From positions 1 through 60,735 of IMG/VR virus record IMGVR_UViG_3300020395_000007: a DNA stretch of 60,735 bases; one strand, written 5' to 3'. The number at the start of each line of letters is the position of its first letter. Position 1 is the first letter of the stretch. Source of the stretch: a virus. A model generated the notes under the pieces. The model was not told where the DNA came from. It saw only the letters and a program-made list of their open reading frames with translations, and did no database searches. This document shows positions 43,445-52,977 of this stretch, in pieces. The position numbers were made by a program, and so were the translations under genes.

Positions 43445-46057
43445 ATGGCACTTAATCCATATTTCCAACAAGGTGCTAGATCCGAGCAGAATTTAATACA
43501 GGATCTAATCAACGAACAGTTGAGGATGTATGGTGTTGAAATACATTATTTACCAAGAAAATATGTAAGTGAAAAAAGTGTTATTAAAGAAGTAGTATCT
43601 TCTAAGTTTGATGATGCATATCCTATAGAAGCATATATTGATAACTTTGATGGGTATGGCGACAATCCAGTATTATTATCTAAATTTGGTATTCAGCAAA
43701 CAAATGAAGTAACTCTTGTAATATCAAAGGAGAGATTTGAGACATACATTTCTCCATTAATGAGAGGAGAAGAGAATGTAAAACTAACTACTAGACCTAA
43801 AGAAGGAGATTTAATTTACTTCCCATTAGGAGATAGGTTATTTGAGATTAAGTTCGTAGAGCATGAAAAACCATTTTATCAGTTACAGAATACTTATGTT
43901 TATGAATTGCGTTGTGAACTCTTCCGTTACGAAGATGAGGTTATTGCTACTGGAGTTGAAGAGATTGATGACGAATTAGTCGGAGATGATTTAGCTGATG
44001 CTCAGACAGAAGATGGTATTTCTACAATACTTGGCGTAACACAAACATTAAAGTTAGTTGGTAGTGGAATTAATGCATCTGCAGAAACTAACTTAGTTCT
44101 TAATGGTGGAATAAGATATATTAGTGTACTTAATAGGGGTGGTGGTTATTTAACAACACCACATGTTGGAGTATCATCTGCCCCAACAGGTGGAATTACT
44201 GGTATAGCTACAGCATTAATGATTGGTGGAATAAATGTATGTAATCTAAATGTTAATGCTTCTGCAAGATCAGTACAAGAAATACAATTAATAAATCCAG
44301 GTTCTGGGTATACTATGGCTACCCATACAGATGGTACTGTTACTCCTGGAATAGCAATTACTAATACCACAGGAACTGGTGCTGCAGCAACTGCTTATCT
44401 CACCAATCGTGGTGTTGGTATAGTTACTATTACTGGTGGTGGTAGTGGATTTACTACTGATCCTACAGTTACATTCTCTACACCGATTCATGTTGGTGCT
44501 GCTGCAACAGCAGTTATAGATACACCAATGGTAGGTGGTGGTGTTAGTGTAACCCGTGCTGTTATTAGTGATGGACCTGCTGCTTATATGTTCCCAGGAG
44601 GAACTACAGGTGGTAGATTCTATAAGCCAGGTACAATTCCAACTGTAACATTTGATCTACCTGGAGGTAATAGTCATGCTGCAACAGCAGATGCAACATT
44701 AGATGATATTGCTCTTACTGGTGGTACAGTTTTATCAACAAACCTTACATTTGGTGGTAGATTCTATAAAACTGCTCCTATCTTAACATTCTCTGCTCCA
44801 GTTAATTCTGGTGCTTCTGGATCTATTGGTATTGCGGTATCATCAATCAATCCATCCACTTTAGGGTTTACTACTACTGGTAGGGCATATAAGGTTGCTC
44901 CAACAGTGATAATTGGCACTGGTAGTGGTACAGATACACTAATAGAAGCTGCAGTTGGTATTGCAACTATTCATCCAATTACTGGTATAGTTACTGCTGT
45001 TTCATTTGATGTTGCTGATCCTTGGGCAGTTGGAACTGGAGCAACAGTTGGATATGGTTATACTGTTACTCCAACGATTTCATTCTCTGGAGCAACGGCA
45101 CAAGAAAGAGCAACAGCAACAACAACAATTGATGCTGATGGACAGGTAGATAGTATTTCCATTGGAAATAGTGGATATGGATACTATAGTACCCCATCTA
45201 TTACAATCAATCCACCAACTGCTGCAATGGAGGAATTCAGAGCATTAGGTGTTGCAACTATGAGATTTGATTCTGTTATAGCAAATGGTACTATTGGTAT
45301 AGGAACTACCAATGCTATTACAGGAATCGATACAACAGGTATTCTGATAGGAGATAGAGTAAGATTAGAGAATGGTTATGATGATATCTATTCTAACTTT
45401 ATTGCAACTGATACTTATGTAACAAGTATTGGTATAGGAACGATTTATATACAAGATGAAACATTCAATGCAGGTGCTGCAACTTCATCCTTTGAGTTTG
45501 GTATTGATAAATGTGGTATTATTACAGGAATTGCTGTTACCTACGGTGGTGGTGGATATTTAGAACCACCAGGTGTTACTATACAAAATGATGTAAGTGT
45601 TAAGAATTATCATGAAATTGTAGCAGGTGTTATTACAGCAACTGGTGCTGCACATATTAATGACGCAGGAAATGTTACTGACATATGGATAACTGATTCT
45701 GGTGCTAAGTATGTTGAAGGAGAAGGTAGTCCAACTCCTTGGATAACTATTTCTGCTCCATCTATGGATTCTACAGGAGATTATAGATTTAATGAGATAG
45801 TTACAGGAGCAACTAGTGGAGCTAGTGGAAGAGTAAGATCTTGGAGTTCTGTATCTAATGAATTGGAAATTGCATCAGTTAGTGGAACATTCCTCAACGG
45901 AGAGAAAGTTATAGGATCAAGTTCAGGTGCTTCTCATGCATTAAGAAAGACTGATACTATGCCAGATAGTGATGAATTTGCGGATAATTTTGATATAGAA
46001 ACGGAAGCAGATAAGATTTTAGACTTCTCAGAAACCAATCCATTCGGTATTCCCTAA
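43445..46057 (+). CDS. 14: gp14 neck protein with large internal insertion
   Basis: An 870-residue protein, more than three times T4 gp14 (256). Residues 1-~185 are gp14-like (NPYFQQGARSEQNLIQDLIN, YGVEIHYLPRKY, FGIQQTNEVTLVISKERFE). The last ~30 residues are also gp14-like (DEFADNFDIETEADKIL, ETNPFG). Between them lie about 620 residues of repeated GxGY...P...I beta-modules (nt ~44040-45240 and 45540-45770) and one SSGA-type module (45780-45950). The insertion probably forms collar decorations or whisker-like projections. That is inference. Confidence 0.9.
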   Translation: MALNPYFQQGARSEQNLIQDLINEQLRMYGVEIHYLPRKYVSEKSVIKEVVSSKFDDAYPIEAYIDNFDGYGDNPVLLSKFGIQQTNEVTLVISKERFETYISPLMRGEENVKLTTRPKEGDLIYFPLGDRLFEIKFVEHEKPFYQLQNTYVYELRCELFRYEDEVIATGVEEIDDELVGDDLADAQTEDGISTILGVTQTLKLVGSGINASAETNLVLNGGIRYISVLNRGGGYLTTPHVGVSSAPTGGITGIATALMIGGINVCNLNVNASARSVQEIQLINPGSGYTMATHTDGTVTPGIAITNTTGTGAAATAYLTNRGVGIVTITGGGSGFTTDPTVTFSTPIHVGAAATAVIDTPMVGGGVSVTRAVISDGPAAYMFPGGTTGGRFYKPGTIPTVTFDLPGGNSHAATADATLDDIALTGGTVLSTNLTFGGRFYKTAPILTFSAPVNSGASGSIGIAVSSINPSTLGFTTTGRAYKVAPTVIIGTGSGTDTLIEAAVGIATIHPITGIVTAVSFDVADPWAVGTGATVGYGYTVTPTISFSGATAQERATATTTIDADGQVDSISIGNSGYGYYSTPSITINPPTAAMEEFRALGVATMRFDSVIANGTIGIGTTNAITGIDTTGILIGDRVRLENGYDDIYSNFIATDTYVTSIGIGTIYIQDETFNAGAATSSFEFGIDKCGIITGIAVTYGGGGYLEPPGVTIQNDVSVKNYHEIVAGVITATGAAHINDAGNVTDIWITDSGAKYVEGEGSPTPWITISAPSMDSTGDYRFNEIVTGATSGASGRVRSWSSVSNELEIASVSGTFLNGEKVIGSSSGASHALRKTDTMPDSDEFADNFDIETEADKILDFSETNPFGIP

Positions 46058-46060
46058 ATA
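46054..46060 (+). promoter_or_regulatory. Late promoter-like motif overlapping a stop codon
   Basis: CTAAATA includes the gene 14 TAA and lies 19 bp before gene 15. Confidence 0.5.
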
Positions 46061-46079
46061 ATATACCAGGACTATAACA

Positions 46080-47081
46080 ATGTTTGAGTATTTTTATAAC
46101 GAAATTCTGAGGAGGACAATCATTTCCTTTGGTACTCTGTTTAATGGGATAACCGTTAAGCAGGAGAATTCTACTATCAAAGTGCCATTGGCATATGGTC
46201 CTACCCAAAAGTTCTTGGCAAGATTAGAACAATCACCTGATCTTAATAAGTCCACTGCGATGACATTACCTAGAATGTCGTTTGAGTTTACTGGTCTTAC
46301 ATATGATCCATCAAGAAAGGTTACAACAACACAAAGATATACTGTAAAAGATCCAGTTGATGGTAAAGAAACATCTAAAGTTTTTATGCCTGTACCATAT
46401 AATATGCAATTTGAGCTTGCTATTATGTGTAAGTTAAATGATGATGCATTACAAATTACAGAACAAATATTACCATATTTCCAACCAGCATATAACGTAA
46501 CAGTAAATTTGGTTGGTTCTATTAACGAGAAAAGAGATATTCCGATTATATTAGAAAATATTACAATGCAGGATGATTATGAAGGAGACTTTACTCAAAG
46601 AAGAGTACTTCTTTATACTTTAAGATTTACTGCTAAGACTTACATGTTTGGTCCTGTTACCTCTGCTACAAAGGACATCATCAAGAAGTCTACTGTTACA
46701 TATCTATCTGGATCAGACAGATCTACTGCACATAGAGATGTTACTTACTCAGTTAAACCAAGAGCAGTTAAGAATTACACGGGTAATGTTGCTATCATAG
46801 CAAACCTTGCAAATGATATTTCTCTATCAGATACTAAGATTACAGTTGAGGATTCTTCTCAGATAACTATTCCATCAAGTGGTAAGTTATATGCAGATCT
46901 TGGTGGTGAAGAGATATGGATTAAATCTAAGGATGGTAACGACTTAACTATAGAAAGAGGTCAAGATAATACATCTGCAGTTGGTCACCTAAGAGGAGAT
47001 CCTATTAAGTCTATTACTGAGGCAGATAGCGTTCTTATTGAAGAAGGTGATGACTTCGGATTTGATGGGAGTACATTCTAA
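46080..47081 (+). CDS. 15: gp15 tail terminator / sheath stabiliser
   Basis: A 333-residue protein (T4 272). The N-terminus (MFEYFYNEILRRTIISFGTLFNG, given here only as FEYFYNEILRRTI) and the region after it (IKVPLAYGPTQKFLARL) are typical of gp15. The C-terminal ~80 residues (LSDTKITVEDSSQI, GGEEIWIKSKDGNDLTIERG) form an added module also found in the giant and DUF4815 proteins. gp15 caps the tail and connects it to gp13/gp14. The stop overlaps the gene 16 ATG by one base (TAATG). Confidence 0.93.
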   Translation: MFEYFYNEILRRTIISFGTLFNGITVKQENSTIKVPLAYGPTQKFLARLEQSPDLNKSTAMTLPRMSFEFTGLTYDPSRKVTTTQRYTVKDPVDGKETSKVFMPVPYNMQFELAIMCKLNDDALQITEQILPYFQPAYNVTVNLVGSINEKRDIPIILENITMQDDYEGDFTQRRVLLYTLRFTAKTYMFGPVTSATKDIIKKSTVTYLSGSDRSTAHRDVTYSVKPRAVKNYTGNVAIIANLANDISLSDTKITVEDSSQITIPSSGKLYADLGGEEIWIKSKDGNDLTIERGQDNTSAVGHLRGDPIKSITEADSVLIEEGDDFGFDGSTF

Positions 47082-47479
47082 TGAAACAACTTGATAAAGC
47101 ATTTAATATTACTCCCGAAGTAGTTAAGGAAGAACCAAAACCTGTTGGTATACAAAAACCAGATAGGTTAACTAAGAATGATGTTGAGAAAGATTATGAC
47201 TATACAAGAGGTAATCTCTATAGTATCATTGAGAAAGGTCAAGAAGCAATTGATGGTATTCTAGAACTTGCTCAAGAAACTGAGCAACCAAGAGCATATG
47301 AAGTTGCAGGACAACTTATTAAGAGTGTATCTGATGCAACTGATAAGTTAATGGATCTTCAGAAAAAACTGAAGGATGTTGAGGAAGAAAAGACCAAAAC
47401 AACTAATGTTACTAACAATGCATTATTTGTTGGGTCTACTGCCGATTTAGCTAAGTTAATTAAACAGCAAAATCAATGA
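47081..47479 (+). CDS. 16: gp16 terminase small subunit
   Basis: A 132-residue, mainly helical protein (T4 164). DYDYTRGNLYSIIEKGQEAI and YEVAGQLIKSVSDATDKLMD match the T4-like gp16 core, followed by a coiled-coil KKLKDVEEEK and a C-terminal ALFVGSTADLAKLIKQ. It regulates the gp17 packaging motor. It overlaps both neighbours. Confidence 0.92.
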   Translation: MKQLDKAFNITPEVVKEEPKPVGIQKPDRLTKNDVEKDYDYTRGNLYSIIEKGQEAIDGILELAQETEQPRAYEVAGQLIKSVSDATDKLMDLQKKLKDVEEEKTKTTNVTNNALFVGSTADLAKLIKQQNQ

Positions 47480-47736
47480 AGAATTATTCTCAATTTATGG
47501 AGGAAACTAAATCTAAAGATTGTCCTCCTGGTAAATACTTTTGTTTCACTAAGAAAAAGTGTATGCCTATTCCTAAAGGATATTATGTTGGTGCGAGAGG
47601 AAGGTTAGCACACGAACCAGAGGACGGAGACAATGACAACGGAAATGGCAGTGATAATGGTGTGGACAGTGGTAATGGCAATGGCCATAGTAATGGTGGT
47701 GGGAACGGTCATGGGTCTAATGGAGGAGGATCATGA
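47476..47736 (+). CDS. Small Cys-containing protein with Gly/Asn/Asp-rich tail
   Basis: An 86-residue protein. DCPPGKYFCFTKKKCMPIPKGY (key cysteines C16, C23, C29) is followed by a low-complexity Gly/Asn/Asp/His tail (residues ~50-86). I recall the CPPGKYxCF...CxxIPxGY unit from other marine T4-like phages. It is translationally coupled on both sides inside the terminase operon. Function unknown. Confidence 0.6.
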   Translation: MKNYSQFMEETKSKDCPPGKYFCFTKKKCMPIPKGYYVGARGRLAHEPEDGDNDNGNGSDNGVDSGNGNGHSNGGGNGHGSNGGGS

Positions 47737-48377
47737 AGATTAATTTACCCCTTAAAATAGAAATTCCAAATACACAGGCAGAATTTGAGTTAGGTCTGAT
47801 GTTTAGGGAAAGTCTAGAAGAAGATACTGGAATGCTTTTTGCATTTGCAGAGAATGGTGAACACTCTTTTCATATGAGACATACTACTATTCCTCTTGAT
47901 ATTGCATTTATTACTGAAGAAGGAGTTATAGAAAGTATTAAAGAATTAGAACCATTAAGATCTTCTCCTGTTTATCCTGATGGTAATATTCGTTATGCAT
48001 TGGAAGTAAATAGAGGATGGTTTGCTGAGAATAATGTTAATGTGGGAGATAATGTTTTTGTAGATGATTGGAGAAATGATTATAAACCAACAGAAATTGA
48101 ATCAATTGATCTAATTACACCAGAACCATTAAGACCATCACCAAGCATACTTGATGAATCAACAAGAATACCAACTGAGATAGGTAATCTTATTGATGTT
48201 TATTTGGCATGGAGAGGAAGAAACTATATGATTAAGATGTTCTTTCCACAAGTATCAAAACCCTCTAAAGCAGAGGTTGTAAAACAAATACACAAGGTAT
48301 ATCCAGGATCTAAAGTATGGAATTATGAAAGATGCGACTATGTTCCTGGCCAACCTTATTTGCGAATAGGTAGTTAA
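47733..48377 (+). CDS. DUF192-domain protein with C-terminal extension
   Basis: A 214-residue protein. Residues ~15-115 are DUF192: FRESLEEDTGMLFAFAE, FHMRHTTIPLDIAFI, ALEVNRGWF. Residues ~150-214 form a second unit (VYLAWRGRNYMIKMFFPQVS, then HKVYPGSKVWNYE), which I know only as a recurring marine phage sequence. DUF192 proteins are usually exported and have no known function. This one has no signal peptide. It sits between the small and large terminase genes. Confidence 0.75.
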   Translation: MKINLPLKIEIPNTQAEFELGLMFRESLEEDTGMLFAFAENGEHSFHMRHTTIPLDIAFITEEGVIESIKELEPLRSSPVYPDGNIRYALEVNRGWFAENNVNVGDNVFVDDWRNDYKPTEIESIDLITPEPLRPSPSILDESTRIPTEIGNLIDVYLAWRGRNYMIKMFFPQVSKPSKAEVVKQIHKVYPGSKVWNYERCDYVPGQPYLRIGS

Positions 48378-48392
48378 TTAACATTCTTTATT

Positions 48393-50045
48393 ATGAAAAG
48401 AGACGAAATATACTTAGGTAATCCCAATCTAAAACGGGCAAATACCCCAATCGAATTTACTCAAGAACAGATTCTTGAGTTTATGGCATGTAGGGAAGAT
48501 CCTGTTTACTTTGCACAGAAGCACGTCAAGATTGTTACTCTTGATAAAGGTTTAATGCCATTTGAACCTTATGATTTTCAACAAAAATTGATTGAGAACT
48601 TTCATGGAAATAGATTTAATATTTGTAAGATGCCTCGTCAGACAGGTAAATCTACAACTGTTATATCATATCTCTTGCATTATCTCCTTTTTAATGATAG
48701 TGTAAATATTGGTATTCTTGCTAACAAGGCAGCAACCGCAAGGGAACTTCTTGGCAGACTACAAACTGCATATGAGAATGTTCCCAAGTGGATGCAACAA
48801 GGTGTATTGGCATGGAATAGAGGTTCATTAGAGTTAGAAAATGGTTCCAAAATCTTGGCTGCTTCGACATCTGCCTCAGCTGTTCGAGGAATGTCATTCA
48901 ATATCTTGTTTTTGGACGAGTTTGCATTCGTTCCAAATCATATTGCTGATTCGTTTTTTGCCTCTGTTTATCCTACTATTACTTCTGGTAAGTCTACTAA
49001 GGTCATTATCGTCTCGACCCCCCACGGAATGAATCACTTCTACCGCATGTGGCACGATGCGGAAAGAAGTAAAAACGAATATGTTCCTACTGATGTTCAT
49101 TGGTCAGAAGTTCCTGGTAGGGATGCTAAATGGAAAGCACAAACAATTGCAAACACCTCAGACCAACAGTTTAGAGTTGAGTTTGAGTGTGAGTTCTTAG
49201 GATCTGTTGATACTCTTATTGCTCCTAGTAAATTAAGGACAATGATTTATCAAGCACCAGAAAAGAGAAATGCTGGACTTGATGTATATGTTGATCCAGT
49301 TAAAGGACATGAATATGCTATTACCGTTGACGTAGCAAGAGGAGTAGCAAAGGATTATTCTGCATTTGTAGTCATTGATATTACAGAGTTTCCTCATTCA
49401 GTTGTAGCAAAGTATAGGAATAATGAAATTAAACCTATGATATTTCCAAGTATTATTGAGGAAGTTGGGAGAAGTTATAATAATGCTTTTGTTTTATGTG
49501 AAGTAAATGATGTTGGGGATCAAGTAGCATCTATATTAAATTTTGATATGGAGTATGAAAACCTTCTTATGTGTTCCATGAGAGGAAGAGCAGGGCAAGT
49601 TGTTGGTCAGGGATTCTCAGGTAAGAAGACACAACTTGGTGTTAAGATGTCAAAAACTGTTAAGAAGGTTGGTGCTCTTAACTTAAAAACTTTAATAGAG
49701 GAGGATAAACTTCTTTCATGTGATTATGAGATTATGAGTGAACTGACCACATTCATTCAGAAAAACAACTCATTTGAGGCAGAAGATGGTTGTAATGATG
49801 ACCTTGCTATGTGTCTTGTCATATATGCATGGCTAGTAGCCCAAGATTACTTTAAGGAACTTACAGATCAAGATGTAAGAAAGAGATTATACGAAGAACA
49901 AAAAAATCAAATAGAACAAGACATGGCTCCGTTTGGTTTTATGGATGATGGTATGGGTGAAGATACCTTTGTAGATGCTGAAGGGGATCAATGGTTTAAG
50001 GCAGATGAGTATGGTGATCGTTCATATATGTGGGAGTATAGGTAG
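48393..50045 (+). CDS. 17: gp17 terminase large subunit
   Basis: A 550-residue protein (T4 610). The Walker A motif is PRQTGKST (residues 81-88). Walker B plus catalytic Glu is ILFLDEFA (171-178). The coupling motif is VSTP (207-210). The C-terminal RNase H-like nuclease has its first Asp in TVD313VARG and the late D-rich ...EDGCNDDLAM. It powers DNA packaging and cuts the concatemer. All key residues are present. Confidence 0.97.
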   Translation: MKRDEIYLGNPNLKRANTPIEFTQEQILEFMACREDPVYFAQKHVKIVTLDKGLMPFEPYDFQQKLIENFHGNRFNICKMPRQTGKSTTVISYLLHYLLFNDSVNIGILANKAATARELLGRLQTAYENVPKWMQQGVLAWNRGSLELENGSKILAASTSASAVRGMSFNILFLDEFAFVPNHIADSFFASVYPTITSGKSTKVIIVSTPHGMNHFYRMWHDAERSKNEYVPTDVHWSEVPGRDAKWKAQTIANTSDQQFRVEFECEFLGSVDTLIAPSKLRTMIYQAPEKRNAGLDVYVDPVKGHEYAITVDVARGVAKDYSAFVVIDITEFPHSVVAKYRNNEIKPMIFPSIIEEVGRSYNNAFVLCEVNDVGDQVASILNFDMEYENLLMCSMRGRAGQVVGQGFSGKKTQLGVKMSKTVKKVGALNLKTLIEEDKLLSCDYEIMSELTTFIQKNNSFEAEDGCNDDLAMCLVIYAWLVAQDYFKELTDQDVRKRLYEEQKNQIEQDMAPFGFMDDGMGEDTFVDAEGDQWFKADEYGDRSYMWEYR

Positions 50046-50088
50046 TATTGTTCATGCACTGTTTATAGCAGTCGTAAATCAATATTTT

Positions 50089-50096
50089 GATAAATA
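50089..50096 (+). promoter_or_regulatory. Late promoter-like motif upstream of gene 18
   Basis: GATAAATA, 34 bp before the gene 18 ATG. Confidence 0.6.
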
Positions 50097-50130
50097 TTTT
50101 CAGATTAACTGAGACTCGGAGAACAAAAAC

Positions 50131-52320
50131 ATGGCGACTCCTCAATTATCTCCTGGAGTACTGGTAAGGGAGGTTGACTTAACAGTAGGAAGAGCTGATA
50201 ATGTATTGGATAACATCGGTGCAATTGCGGGACCATTCCCAATTGGACCAGTAAATGACCCAATTGATATAACCACAGAACAAGATCTTATCAATGTATT
50301 TGGTAAGCCCATCTCAACAGATGCTCAATATGAGTACTGGATGAGTGCAGCATCCTACCTTTCATATGGTGGAGTTCTAAAAGTAACCAGAGCAGCAGGT
50401 TCTACACTTGCAAACTCTAATGCTGGTGCTGGTAGTGCAAATGCAACCATGACTGGTGCAGCAAGAATTGACAACTATGACGATTATACAAATAATCATC
50501 AAGATACCGATAATTCTTTTGTATATGCTGCAAAGAACTCTGGTACATGGGCAGATGGATTAAAAGTTTGCTTTATTGATGATAAAGCAGATCAAACTGT
50601 AACTTTATCCGCAATACCAACTGGTACTGCTGTTGGACAGGGTGTCTCAGTTTCATTACCAAATAACACAGTAATTCCTGGTACAGGAAGCACATCTGAG
50701 TTTAGTGGATATATTAAAGGTATTGTTACTGGTATCGATGCTGGTACAAAGAAACTTGATGTTAAGATTACATCAAGAGTAGATACTGATGGCAATGAAA
50801 CAGCAATCGATTATGCAGAAGGAACTAAGTATGCATCATTAACAACTGGTGCTGGATTTAATACACTAACTGTTATTAGTTCTGCAGGTGCTATTGTTGG
50901 AACAACTGCAACTATCAATGCATCGGTTGACTGGTATAACCAGCAGACTCTTGGGTTAACAAACTCAACAATTTACTGGAAGCAAATTGCTCCAAAACCT
51001 TCTACTAACGTTTATGTTTCAGATAGACAAGGTAAAGGTGATGGTCTACACGTCGTTGTAGTTGATGACAAAGGAACAATTAGTGGAATAAAAGGAAATA
51101 TTTTAGAGAAGCATGTAGGTATCTCTAAAGCAAAAGATGCAGTTTCTTCTGTAAATGCACCACAAAAGATCTGGTACAATCAGTTCTTGGCAGATTACTC
51201 AGCAAATATCTATGCTGGTAAGAACCCATCAAGTGCTGCTGATGCATATTGGGGATCAACTCCAACATCAACTGGATTCTCTTCTGGTTGGACTAAAGTT
51301 ACTGATGCTGGTGGTCTTTGGGGACAAGATGCTCAAGGTGTTAAGTTTAGTGCTCTAGGTAATGTAGTTTACACATTCTCTGGTGGTGCTGACTATAATG
51401 CTACTGGTGGAATGAAGGCAGAACTTGCAGATCAGATAACAGCATATAATAAGTTTAGTAATAAGGATGAAGTCGCAGTAGACTTCTTAATCATGGGTCC
51501 AGGATGTGATACACAGGCAGAGTCACAAGCAAAAGCAAATTCTCTAATTTCTATTGCTAATCTTAGAAAAGATTGTGTGGCAACTGTTGGACCACATAGA
51601 GGAGACATTGTTGGATTAACCAACACTGATACTCAGACTGATAACCTGATTGAATACTTCTCACCACTCGCATCTTCTTCTTATGCAGTATTTGACAGTG
51701 GTTATAAGTATACTTACGACAGATTTAATAATAAGTTCCGTTACATTCCAACTAATGCGGATGTTGCTGGTCTAATGTGTCGTACAGGAATCAATGCTTA
51801 TCCTTGGTTCTCACCTGCTGGACAACAGCGTGGTATTATAAACAATGCAATTAAACTTGCATATAATCCAAGTAAAGCACAGAGAGATCAACTCTATCCA
51901 ATGAGGATTAACTCAGTTATAACACAACCAGGAATTGGTACTCTATTATTTGGAGATAAGACTGGTCTAGGTTATGCATCTGCTTTCGATAGAATCAATG
52001 TTCGTCGTCTGTTCTTAACAGTTGAGCAAGCATTACAGAAAGCAGCAGAAGCTCAACTCTTCGAGTTGAACGATGAGCTCACAAGAGCAAACTTTAAGAA
52101 CATCGTAGAACCTTATCTACGTGACATTCAGGCAAAGAGAGGTCTTTATGGATTCCTCGTTATTTGTGATACTACAAATAACACACCTGATGTCATTGAT
52201 AATAATGAATTCCGAGCAGACATCTTCCTGAAGCCTGCCAAGTCAATCAACTATGTTACTCTTACCTTTGTTGCTACACGTACTGGTGTTAGCTTCGAGG
52301 AAGTAGCAGGTCGAGTTTAA
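50131..52320 (+). CDS. 18: gp18 tail sheath protein
   Basis: A 729-residue protein (T4 659). The N-terminus (PQLSPGVLVREVDLTVGR) and the QRGIINNAIKLAYNPSKAQRD region are diagnostic, as is the C-terminal KPAKSINYVTLTFVATRTGV. The middle (~residues 90-450) is the variable outer domain. It is the contractile sheath of the myovirus tail. Confidence 0.96.
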   Translation: MATPQLSPGVLVREVDLTVGRADNVLDNIGAIAGPFPIGPVNDPIDITTEQDLINVFGKPISTDAQYEYWMSAASYLSYGGVLKVTRAAGSTLANSNAGAGSANATMTGAARIDNYDDYTNNHQDTDNSFVYAAKNSGTWADGLKVCFIDDKADQTVTLSAIPTGTAVGQGVSVSLPNNTVIPGTGSTSEFSGYIKGIVTGIDAGTKKLDVKITSRVDTDGNETAIDYAEGTKYASLTTGAGFNTLTVISSAGAIVGTTATINASVDWYNQQTLGLTNSTIYWKQIAPKPSTNVYVSDRQGKGDGLHVVVVDDKGTISGIKGNILEKHVGISKAKDAVSSVNAPQKIWYNQFLADYSANIYAGKNPSSAADAYWGSTPTSTGFSSGWTKVTDAGGLWGQDAQGVKFSALGNVVYTFSGGADYNATGGMKAELADQITAYNKFSNKDEVAVDFLIMGPGCDTQAESQAKANSLISIANLRKDCVATVGPHRGDIVGLTNTDTQTDNLIEYFSPLASSSYAVFDSGYKYTYDRFNNKFRYIPTNADVAGLMCRTGINAYPWFSPAGQQRGIINNAIKLAYNPSKAQRDQLYPMRINSVITQPGIGTLLFGDKTGLGYASAFDRINVRRLFLTVEQALQKAAEAQLFELNDELTRANFKNIVEPYLRDIQAKRGLYGFLVICDTTNNTPDVIDNNEFRADIFLKPAKSINYVTLTFVATRTGVSFEEVAGRV

Positions 52321-52329
52321 TAACATTAT

Positions 52330-52336
52330 CTAAATA
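52330..52336 (+). promoter_or_regulatory. Late promoter-like motif upstream of gene 19
   Basis: CTAAATA, 21 bp before gene 19, with an AGGAGG Shine-Dalgarno in between. Confidence 0.55.
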
Positions 52337-52357
52337 AACACAGGAGGATCAAAAACA

Positions 52358-52945
52358 ATGGCCAAGACAAGAGAAAACAAAACTATTTCTCAATTTAAGG
52401 GTGCTCTCATCGGTGGCGGTGCAAGACCTAATCTGTTCGAGGTAGAGTTAACTACTCTACCTGCAGGGATACAGTGGAATGCAGACAGCTTTAGATATAT
52501 GTGTAAAGCTGCATCATTACCTGCTTCTAATATAGCAGCAATTGATGTTCCATTTAGAGGTCGTATTTTCAAGGTTGCTGGAGACAGAACATTTGATACA
52601 TGGACTGTAACTATCATCAACGACGAAGGATTTATCCTTAGAACTGCGATGGAAGAGTGGATGAATCAAATTTCTAAGTTAGAAAATAACTTGGGTGCTA
52701 CTCAACCACAGTCTTATATGACTAATGCTAAGGTATTCCAACTTGGTAGAGGTTCTAAGACAAGCAGTGAAGATAACACTGGTGAGAAGAATACAGTTCT
52801 TAGAGAATACGAATTCGTTGATATTTTCCCAACGAATATATCTGCTATTGACTTATCTTACGAATCAAGCGATACTATAGAAGAATTCACAGTTGAATTC
52901 CAAGTTCAATCCTTCAGTCTTGCTGGAAACGGTCAAGCCGACTAG
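52358..52945 (+). CDS. 19: gp19 tail tube protein
   Basis: A 195-residue protein (T4 163). ARPNLFEVELTTLPAGIQW, CKAASLPASNIAAIDVPFRG and TWTVTIINDEGFILRTAMEEW are typical of gp19. An AGGAGG site precedes the ATG. It forms the inner tube. Confidence 0.95.
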   Translation: MAKTRENKTISQFKGALIGGGARPNLFEVELTTLPAGIQWNADSFRYMCKAASLPASNIAAIDVPFRGRIFKVAGDRTFDTWTVTIINDEGFILRTAMEEWMNQISKLENNLGATQPQSYMTNAKVFQLGRGSKTSSEDNTGEKNTVLREYEFVDIFPTNISAIDLSYESSDTIEEFTVEFQVQSFSLAGNGQAD

Positions 52946-52946
52946 C

Positions 52947-52953
52947 ATAAATA
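52947..52953 (+). promoter_or_regulatory. Late promoter-like motif upstream of gene 20
   Basis: ATAAATA directly after the gene 19 stop, 24 bp before gene 20. Confidence 0.5.
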
Positions 52954-52977
52954 GTAAGAAGGAAAATTAAATAAATC

